A stretch of 31,759 nucleotides of DNA. Origin: a virus. Each line of letters opens with the position of its first letter. Position 1 is the first letter of the stretch. The notes beneath the pieces were generated by a model, which was given only the letters and a program-made list of their open reading frames with translations, made no database searches and was not told the DNA's origin. The translations under genes and the position numbers were made by a program. Shown piece by piece: positions 23,210 through 28,393 of this stretch. The DNA lies in the IMG/VR virus record IMGVR_UViG_3300025892_004198, positions 1 through 31,759 of that record. One strand, 5' to 3'.

Positions 23210-24751
23210 TCACATGAACTTCCGGTCACTTCTCCCATCTAAACATTTATCTAGTATACTGAGCTTGGAAGTTGCTCTCTTGAACATATGAGTGTCCAAA
23301 GACCCATTTGCGATCACATAAGTCACCGTGAGCGGTTCTTCCAGTCCAATACGATGAGCCCTATCCTCTGCTTGCATCAAGACTCCGGGCACAAAGTATA
23401 ACTCAGCAAACACAATGTTGGTCGCTCTTGTCAGTGTAATACCCGTCCCTGCAGCCAGCATGGACAAGCAGCAGTAGTCGATTCTTCCTTCTTGGAAATC
23501 TTTCACATAGTCGTCCCTCTTATCTCTGGGAGTAGACCCGTCAATCCGCATGCAGGGCAGCACCTCTTCTATCGCGTCTCCAAGGACCTTATGATGATGA
23601 AAGATAAGAGTCCTGGGTGGTAAATCTGCACATATCTTTTTGATCACGTCCACTTTAGCATCTGCTGTCATTAGAAAGAGTTCAGACACGAGTTGTTTCC
23701 TCTCAAAGATGAGCTCGTGTGTCTCCTGCTGCAGGCACAGCCTATTGATCTCTTTCCACCGCTTAAACTTTTGCTTCATCCCCTTACAAGGCACGTCCAC
23801 CTCTAGAGTGGTTCTCGTTTTAGGAGGCAGATGCTGCAACACGTCTCTCTTCAATCTGCGTATGAGACAAGTGCTTTTCATCAACCAAGCCAATTCTTCT
23901 CGGTGTGTGGCACCAGAAACATCTACAAAGCCTAGGGGCGATTGCTTTGCTCCACAATATCTTCGTGTAAAACTAGTATAGTTTCCAATCACCTTGGGCA
24001 TGAGCATGTACAATTGACTCCATAGTTCAACAGGTTTATTCGGTGCCGGGGTTCCTGTGAGCAAAAACACATGCTTCATTTGTTTAGCCATCTTCATAAT
24101 GGCTTTTGTTCTCTTTGCGTTCTTGTTCTTTACATAATGAGACTCGTCCAAAATGAGTACATTAAATTTACCAAGCTCTCTACGATGTGTGAGGTCGTAG
24201 GATATGATGGCAGATGTTTCTGGTACCTTCTTGCCTACGATAGAGATCTCGTGTTCGGGATACCAAAACTCCATCTCTCGCTTCCAATTCTTGCACAAGT
24301 AAGAAGGACATATAATACAAACACGTCCACCAAAGTGTTTTGCTAATGCTATGCCTTGTGCAGACTTTCCCACACCCATTTCATCTCCTATCATGGCTCT
24401 CCCTATATGTGCAGCTCTTAACACACCTTCTTTTTGATGCGGATAGAGTCTTGGGTCTAGTTCCACTTCTGGGGGAGGGATTATAATAGGACCATAGTCT
24501 GATTGTGCAGACATGGGTGGCATGATGACCTCCATTCCCTTAGACGCTGCTACTTCAAGAATACCAACGTCTAAGGGATATTTAAGTTGTTCTTCTCTGG
24601 GGAATTCATAATGTTTCTTCTTTGTCCGGTAAGGAGATTCAAAATCAACAGTGGCTTTGGCATGATAGTGTGTGTCAGATATTCGCTGTACATCAAAAGT
24701 ACACTTTCTGCGTCTCTTTATAGGGCGATACATTGTAATAGGATGATACAT
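23210..24751 (-). CDS. SNF2-family helicase/ATPase (SMARCAL1/ZRANB3-like)
   Basis: 513 residues. Motif I DEMGVGKS (K129), motif II DESH (202-205), motif III TGTPAPN, and the C-terminal lobe with motif V AGTGITLTRA and motif VI QAEDRAHRIG. The compact size and the HRIG form resemble fork-remodelling SMARCAL1/ZRANB3-type proteins more than large chromatin remodellers. It translocates on double-stranded DNA and may remodel forks or displace host proteins. ATG 24751 is chosen because the class I motif lies 25 nt upstream. Next gene downstream is the transporter. Confidence 0.93.
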   Translation of the reverse strand: MYHPITMYRPIKRRRKCTFDVQRISDTHYHAKATVDFESPYRTKKKHYEFPREEQLKYPLDVGILEVAASKGMEVIMPPMSAQSDYGPIIIPPPEVELDPRLYPHQKEGVLRAAHIGRAMIGDEMGVGKSAQGIALAKHFGGRVCIICPSYLCKNWKREMEFWYPEHEISIVGKKVPETSAIISYDLTHRRELGKFNVLILDESHYVKNKNAKRTKAIMKMAKQMKHVFLLTGTPAPNKPVELWSQLYMLMPKVIGNYTSFTRRYCGAKQSPLGFVDVSGATHREELAWLMKSTCLIRRLKRDVLQHLPPKTRTTLEVDVPCKGMKQKFKRWKEINRLCLQQETHELIFERKQLVSELFLMTADAKVDVIKKICADLPPRTLIFHHHKVLGDAIEEVLPCMRIDGSTPRDKRDDYVKDFQEGRIDYCCLSMLAAGTGITLTRATNIVFAELYFVPGVLMQAEDRAHRIGLEEPLTVTYVIANGSLDTHMFKRATSKLSILDKCLDGRSDRKFM

Positions 24752-24775
24752 TTTATATAATATATGATATTGATA

Positions 24776-24783
24776 TACACCGT
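24776..24783 (-). promoter_or_regulatory. Class I motif ACGGTGTA of the SNF2 helicase
   Basis: AACGGTGTATA on the minus strand, 25 nt before ATG 24751. It overlaps the gap just after the stop of the upstream minus gene. Confidence 0.75.
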
Positions 24784-24975
24784 TTAAAATCTAAGATGAG
24801 GTACATTTACAATACTCCGGGGGCTCCGGGGGCTGGGTAGATCTCCAGGATCCATTTCATCTCTAAATAAGTCTAAGTCCGAATCAGACATAGCTTCTAA
24901 ATCAGACCATGTTAAATATTCATCGTCAGATGCTGGTGGTGTAGGTGTCCTAGGGGGGGTCTTGGGAGGATCCAT
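24784..24975 (-). CDS. Small acidic proline-rich protein ending in LRF
   Basis: 63 residues from ATG 24975. Proline/threonine-rich start (PPKTPPRTPTPP), then an acidic stretch (ASDDEYLTWSDLEAMSDSD) that could form a short interaction helix, then two PRSP units from a duplicated 9-nt tract near 24818-24838, ending VPHLRF. It is predicted to be disordered. It shares the LRF terminus with three other genes here and has a class II promoter: GTTAAATGG with TATATATA 21 nt upstream. Confidence 0.75.
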   Translation of the reverse strand: MDPPKTPPRTPTPPASDDEYLTWSDLEAMSDSDLDLFRDEMDPGDLPSPRSPRSIVNVPHLRF

Positions 24976-25003
24976 TTAACTAACAACATAGTATCTATAT
25001 ATA
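24973..25003 (-). promoter_or_regulatory. Class II promoter of the small LRF gene
   Basis: TAAATG (24973-24978) and TATATATA (24996-25003), 21 nt apart. Confidence 0.55.
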
Positions 25004-25024
25004 CTACAAATCATCATGTTATTG

Positions 25025-25171
25025 TTATAAAGGTAAATGCTGTACCACTATTGATCCCACTGCTGTAAGTATAATAATACCGATGCATATTTTATCTACG
25101 AAATTCAAGTGCAATTCGTCATCATTCTTTCTCTTCACCTTCCTCCTTCTCTTCACTTTCGTCTTTATCAT
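25025..25171 (-). CDS. Hidden 48-aa basic membrane protein
   Basis: MIKTKVKRRRKVKRKNDDEL, then about 22 hydrophobic residues (ICIGIIILTAVGSIVV), then QHLPL. The basic N-terminus before a single helix suggests the N-terminus stays in the cytoplasm. A class I motif lies 29 nt before this ATG, inside the coding region of the upstream gene and serving no other start. The gene fills an otherwise empty stretch and overlaps the acidic tail of the upstream gene by 50 nt. No family recognised. Confidence 0.65.
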   Translation of the reverse strand: MIKTKVKRRRKVKRKNDDELHLNFVDKICIGIIILTAVGSIVVQHLPL

Positions 25172-25352
25172 TGTCTACTACTTTCTCTCCTTCACCCAGT
25201 ACACCGTCTGGATTTATAGCTGTATAGCCATTCAACGAGACAGTTGAGCGAATGGTTTCTTTAACTACGTCCCACAGAGCCCAGGGTAGTGTGAAGACAG
25301 ACGCAAAAAATAAAAATAAAGATTCAGCAGCCTGTACGATGGGGGAGATCAT
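25122..25352 (-). CDS. Small membrane protein with acidic tail
   Basis: 76 residues from ATG 25352, set by the class I motif 26 nt upstream (the frame extends upstream only to a TTG). A hydrophobic segment at about 8-28 (AAESLFLFFASVFTLPWALW) is followed by a polar region and a strongly acidic tail (KDESEEKEEGEEKE). The tail is encoded by the same DNA as the basic start of the hidden gene in another frame. Function unknown. Confidence 0.65.
   Translation of the reverse strand: MISPIVQAAESLFLFFASVFTLPWALWDVVKETIRSTVSLNGYTAINPDGVLGEGEKVVDNDKDESEEKEEGEEKE
25200..25207 (-). promoter_or_regulatory. Class I motif ACGGTGTA for the hidden 48-aa gene
   Basis: GACGGTGTAC on the minus strand, 29 nt before ATG 25171, within the coding region of the upstream gene. 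Confidence 0.6.
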
Positions 25353-25377
25353 TTTGCTCAACTGTACACACTGCAAC

Positions 25378-25385
25378 TACACCGT
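25378..25385 (-). promoter_or_regulatory. Class I motif, left half of a back-to-back pair
   Basis: ACGGTGTA on the minus strand, 26 nt before ATG 25352. Seven bases separate it from its mirror copy at 25393. Confidence 0.7.
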
Positions 25386-25392
25386 CTGTCTA

Positions 25393-25400
25393 ACGGTGTA
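25393..25400 (+). promoter_or_regulatory. Class I motif, right half of a back-to-back pair
   Basis: AACGGTGTATT, 28 nt before ATG 25428. With the copy at 25378 it forms an inverted repeat serving two divergent genes. Confidence 0.7.
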
Positions 25401-25427
25401 TTTAGTAAGAAATAATTCCATCAAATC

Positions 25428-26216
25428 ATGTTCCCCGCCTTCATGATTTGTTTAGAACGCCTCAGGGGTGAATTTTGCAGTGGGCACCTACCCCAGGTCC
25501 AAGATGTCTTTCCTCACAATGAAACTGCAAAATTTCCAGCAGTGGACGCCTCTCTTATAGATATATCTACAGACGTAAGAGTGTCTCCATTTGCTCGATA
25601 TCACGTAGCACATGGTCTAGACACTGACTTCATGCACACAGGGAAAGCTTCTGCCCTAGGGTGTTCTTTATCACACATTGCTTTATGGAAGAAGGCTGTT
25701 GAATTGGACGAACCTATCATTGTTCTGGAAGATGATGTTCGCATGGACAAAGATTTCATGCACGCTGCCATTTCACGCATCCCAGCAGGTGCAGACCATG
25801 CAGCTATTGTATACCTGCCATTTGCAGACCGGTCAGAATGTGGCAAATACTGGTGCACAGTGCAGCCCCGACAGGGATTCGGTGGTACGCAAATGTACTA
25901 TATCACCCCCCGGGGAGCTAGTATTTTATTGGAACAGGCATTGCCCATTGTATCCCAAATTGACGTATACATTGGGTATGTAGCGAACACGAGGGATGAT
26001 TTTGTTTCGGTTTTTTATAAGCAAGAATTCTTCAGCACGTATGAATTTTGGAGTGAGTTCGGTAGCAGTACGATCGGGCACGATATCGAAATTAAAAAGT
26101 TCCTGCCAGAGTCCAATTGGTTTTATGTGATTAGTACTGTGTTTTTCATATCTTGCATATACGGATCTGTTAGAACTATACAGGAATATATTAAAAAAAC
26201 TATTAGAGAAGATTAA
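25428..26216 (+). CDS. Glycosyltransferase family 25 protein, membrane-anchored
   Basis: 262 residues. The GT25 core is clear: ALGCSLSHIALWKKAVE followed by PIIVLEDDV with the EDD metal/sugar-nucleotide motif at 101-103, and GTQMYYITPRGASILLE, matching the family's G-T-xGYxI-x-x-x-GA region. Family members add galactose or glucose to LPS or hydroxylysine. A C-terminal helix at about 232-248 (FYVISTVFFISCIYGSV) anchors it to a membrane, which is unusual for bacterial members. It may glycosylate viral surface proteins or lipids. A class I motif lies 28 nt upstream. It shares the TTAA stop with the convergent gene. Confidence 0.88.
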   Translation: MFPAFMICLERLRGEFCSGHLPQVQDVFPHNETAKFPAVDASLIDISTDVRVSPFARYHVAHGLDTDFMHTGKASALGCSLSHIALWKKAVELDEPIIVLEDDVRMDKDFMHAAISRIPAGADHAAIVYLPFADRSECGKYWCTVQPRQGFGGTQMYYITPRGASILLEQALPIVSQIDVYIGYVANTRDDFVSVFYKQEFFSTYEFWSEFGSSTIGHDIEIKKFLPESNWFYVISTVFFISCIYGSVRTIQEYIKKTIRED

Positions 26217-26602
26217 AAACGTAATTTAAGTTTGTCTTTTCCCCCATAGAGGGTTTCGAGATACTCTTCGTCGGTATACGGATCATATTCATCATCTTCC
26301 GGATTATCAAACCCATCCCGCATTGCTAGCCTCTCTCGCTCTTCCTGTTGCGCTTTACGAGAAGCCTGTCTTTCCCTTTCTCTTTCTACATCAGCCTTTC
26401 TCCTTTCCCGGAGCTCTTCGTCGCGTCTGAGGCGTCTTTTATCATCTGCAGCTCTCTGTTGCTTTATCATACGCAACTGATCAGCTGTTTTTTCTGTTTT
26501 TTTTCCTGTATGTGGATTGTCTCCGAACTTGGTCCTCCGTTTATTTTTTTTCTTTATTTTCCCCTCGTTCATCATCTTGACAATGTCCTCGTAGGAAGCC
26601 AT
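26213..26602 (-). CDS. Highly charged coiled-coil protein ending in LRF
   Basis: 129 residues from ATG 26602. Basic N-terminal third (KIKKKNKRRTKFG), a long Arg/Glu helix (about 55-100, likely a single alpha helix or coiled coil), an acidic segment (EDDEYDPYTDEEYLETL), ending KLKLRF. Predicted soluble and partly disordered; perhaps a nucleic-acid or structural linker protein. It shares the LRF terminus. Class II promoter: GGTAAATGG with TATATATA about 19 nt upstream. Confidence 0.78.
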   Translation of the reverse strand: MASYEDIVKMMNEGKIKKKNKRRTKFGDNPHTGKKTEKTADQLRMIKQQRAADDKRRLRRDEELRERRKADVERERERQASRKAQQEERERLAMRDGFDNPEDDEYDPYTDEEYLETLYGGKDKLKLRF

Positions 26603-26628
26603 TTACCAGTACATGATGGTTATATATA
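26600..26628 (-). promoter_or_regulatory. Class II promoter of the coiled-coil LRF gene
   Basis: TAAATG (26600-26605) plus TATATATA (26621-26628). Confidence 0.55.
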
Positions 26629-26632
26629 CATT

Positions 26633-27145
26633 TCAAGTGCAATAATTATGTCTAGGTGTATATGGCTCGTTAGCATCAAATGGTGTTCCAAAAGGTGCCC
26701 AAATGTATACTATGATGGGTATCAGTACCATATCCCAATAATAGCTTCGCTTATATTTGTTAGAATACATGTAGTACACGAGACCCGGGGGCAGAACAGT
26801 GCTAAGAACAGCCGCGGCTGTGGTCTGCCACGGTGCAGTGCGGTATGTCATACCATTGACCATAAACCACCCTACGTCTTCTACCACGAACCATAACAGT
26901 AAGTTGTAAAACCATATAATCAAGGTGCGTTTCCTTTCATCCATAGTTTTGCTAACTAACGAAGGCTGCAAAATAAATGTTACAGTCATCATTGCTATTA
27001 GATTCATTACAATGTGGTACCAGGTGAAAGCTAGAATTCCGCTGCACTGCGTCTGACTGTCGTACATCCACCCCCGTTTGCCTTCTGTTTCTACTTCCAT
27101 CAAACTCCATAGGAATGCATGTGCTATAGTGTGCAGTGTGCTCAT
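26633..27145 (-). CDS. Membrane protein, about four helices
   Basis: 170 residues from ATG 27145. Hydrophobic helices near 40-58, 72-94, 102-124 and 136-152, separated by short charged loops (TMDERKRT, SNKYKRS). The first 35 residues are polar with an acidic patch. No family recognised. A near-match of the class I motif (ATGGTGTA, 27171-27178) lies 26 nt upstream, the normal spacing. Confidence 0.72.
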   Translation of the reverse strand: MSTLHTIAHAFLWSLMEVETEGKRGWMYDSQTQCSGILAFTWYHIVMNLIAMMTVTFILQPSLVSKTMDERKRTLIIWFYNLLLWFVVEDVGWFMVNGMTYRTAPWQTTAAAVLSTVLPPGLVYYMYSNKYKRSYYWDMVLIPIIVYIWAPFGTPFDANEPYTPRHNYCT

Positions 27146-27170
27146 GGTCTACATTCCTTTGTTTTTCCTA

Positions 27171-27178
27171 TACACCAT
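27171..27178 (-). promoter_or_regulatory. Variant class I motif ATGGTGTA
   Basis: One mismatch from the octamer, 26 nt before ATG 27145. Confidence 0.4.
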
Positions 27179-27205
27179 TATAATAATATAGATTGGATGT
27201 GGTAA

Positions 27206-27213
27206 TATAAATA
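27206..27213 (+). promoter_or_regulatory. TATA-like box of the WD40 gene
   Basis: TATAAATA 20 nt before ATG 27233, the class II spacing. Start context is GGAAATGG, without TAAATG. Confidence 0.5.
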
Positions 27214-27232
27214 GGAAACAATTGTTAAGGAA

Positions 27233-28198
27233 ATGGATTCTGACGTAGTTCCTGTATGGTATAGTAACGCGAATCTTGAAGGAAATAGATACCCAGTGTG
27301 GTCGGTGTGCGCAGACCAGGTGTGGTTGTTTTCGGGGGATGAACGCGGAAATATCATAGCAGAGTCAGTGGAGGTTGAAATGCAAACGCTGGAAGGGCAC
27401 GCGGGTCCAGTGTTGGCGTTGTACGTGTCTGGGGACCGGCTTTTCTCGGGGGGTCTAGACCAGACGATCAGGGTGTGGCGTATTGTGGATGAAATTTGGC
27501 AGCTGGATAAAATACTGGAGGGGCACACGGGTGCGGTGTTGACGTTGTGCGTGTCTGGGGACCGGCTTTTCTCGGGGGGTATAGACCAGACGATCAAGGT
27601 GTGGGACTTGGCGGGGGAATGCGTGCAGACGCTGCAGGGGCACGCGGATTGGGTGTCGTCAGTGTGTGTGTCTGGAGATCGATTGTTCTCGGGGAGTCGT
27701 ACAATCAAGGTGTGGCGTTTTGTAGATGAAATTTGGCAGTTAGATAAAACGTTAGGGGGGCACACGGTCGGGGTAGGGGGGCACGCGGTTAAGATGTTGA
27801 CGTTGTGCGTGTCTGGGAGACGACTATTCTCGGGGGGCACAGACGGAATGATCAAGGTGTGGGATTGGAAGTCAGGGGGGGTACAGACACTTGGGAAGCA
27901 TGATGATGAGGTGTTGTCAATGTGCGTGTTTGGAGACCAGCTGTTCTCTACGGGAGAAGACAATACGCTGCGGGTGTGGGAATTGCAGGTTGGTTACTGT
28001 GTGGAGATATGGGTCAGCGCCGCCTTTCAGGCGCGTTGTTTGTTCGTATTCCCAGATGGTGATAACCCTAACGGTGGAACGCTGTTTGCGGCATGTGATG
28101 ACGGTAATGTCAGGGGTTATAGATGTGGCGGCGAGTTTGCGGAGGCACCGTATGAACGACCGAATAGCACAACACCATATGTAAGCTTGCGGTTTTGA
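27233..28198 (+). CDS. WD40-repeat protein ending in LRF
   Basis: 321 residues of WD40 blades with the typical GH...SGDRLFSGG.DQTIKVWD pattern; at least six blades are visible. Blades 2 and 3 are almost identical at DNA level (27424-27470 versus 27550-27596), 126 nt apart, so a recent duplication or conversion occurred. The blades resemble F-box/TRAF7-type propellers, but there is no F-box; a substrate receptor or scaffold role is inferred. The protein ends PYVSLRF. G-rich codons make this gene richer in G on the coding strand than its neighbours. A long minus-strand open frame opposite it is a by-product of that composition. The stop is one base upstream of the orphan octamer in the left arm of the inverted repeat. 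Confidence 0.88.
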   Translation: MDSDVVPVWYSNANLEGNRYPVWSVCADQVWLFSGDERGNIIAESVEVEMQTLEGHAGPVLALYVSGDRLFSGGLDQTIRVWRIVDEIWQLDKILEGHTGAVLTLCVSGDRLFSGGIDQTIKVWDLAGECVQTLQGHADWVSSVCVSGDRLFSGSRTIKVWRFVDEIWQLDKTLGGHTVGVGGHAVKMLTLCVSGRRLFSGGTDGMIKVWDWKSGGVQTLGKHDDEVLSMCVFGDQLFSTGEDNTLRVWELQVGYCVEIWVSAAFQARCLFVFPDGDNPNGGTLFAACDDGNVRGYRCGGEFAEAPYERPNSTTPYVSLRF

Positions 28199-28206
28199 TA
28201 CACCGT
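28199..28206 (-). promoter_or_regulatory. Orphan class I motif in the left repeat arm
   Basis: Exact octamer in AACGGTGTAT context but no gene start 25-31 nt downstream; the nearest ATG opens only 19 codons. Confidence 0.35.
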
Positions 28207-28358
28207 TATATGCACCCCCAAAACACTACTTCTAGCGGTTTTGAGCACTAATCTTTTACTAAAAGGTTTTTTTTAAAAAAGGGAAATAAAATTATTTTTT
28301 TAGGATTAGGAAGATAGCTCTCAGATCTGCTAGAAGTAGCGTTTTGGGGGCGCATATA

Positions 28359-28366
28359 ACGGTGTA
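28359..28366 (+). promoter_or_regulatory. Class I motif ACGGTGTA of the DNA polymerase
   Basis: AACGGTGTATATC context, 28 nt before ATG 28394, at the outer end of the right repeat arm. Confidence 0.75.
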
Positions 28367-28393
28367 TATCAACAAACCTTGTGTCACTAAAAG

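Larger units (their letters stand above)
28198..28367. repeat. Long inverted repeat carrying two class I motifs
   Basis: The 39-nt arms 28198-28236 and 28329-28367 are reverse complements except at two positions; weaker pairing continues inward, around an A/T-rich centre. Each arm ends in ACGGTGTA pointing outward. The right copy serves the polymerase; the left copy points into the end of the WD40 gene with no start codon behind it. Possible roles: transcript-end hairpin, as in mimivirus; a replication origin; or a small mobile element. Confidence 0.85.

Noticed and set aside
26348-26896. Plus-strand hydrophobic ORF of 182 aa
   Set aside because: Opposite two better-supported minus genes and crosses their gap; phenylalanine runs mirror Arg/Glu codons of the coiled-coil gene.
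27178-27963. Minus-strand ORF of 261 aa, Pro/Ser/Thr-rich with repeats
   Set aside because: Mirror of the WD40 repeats; its repetition follows from the duplicated blades and there is no promoter element.
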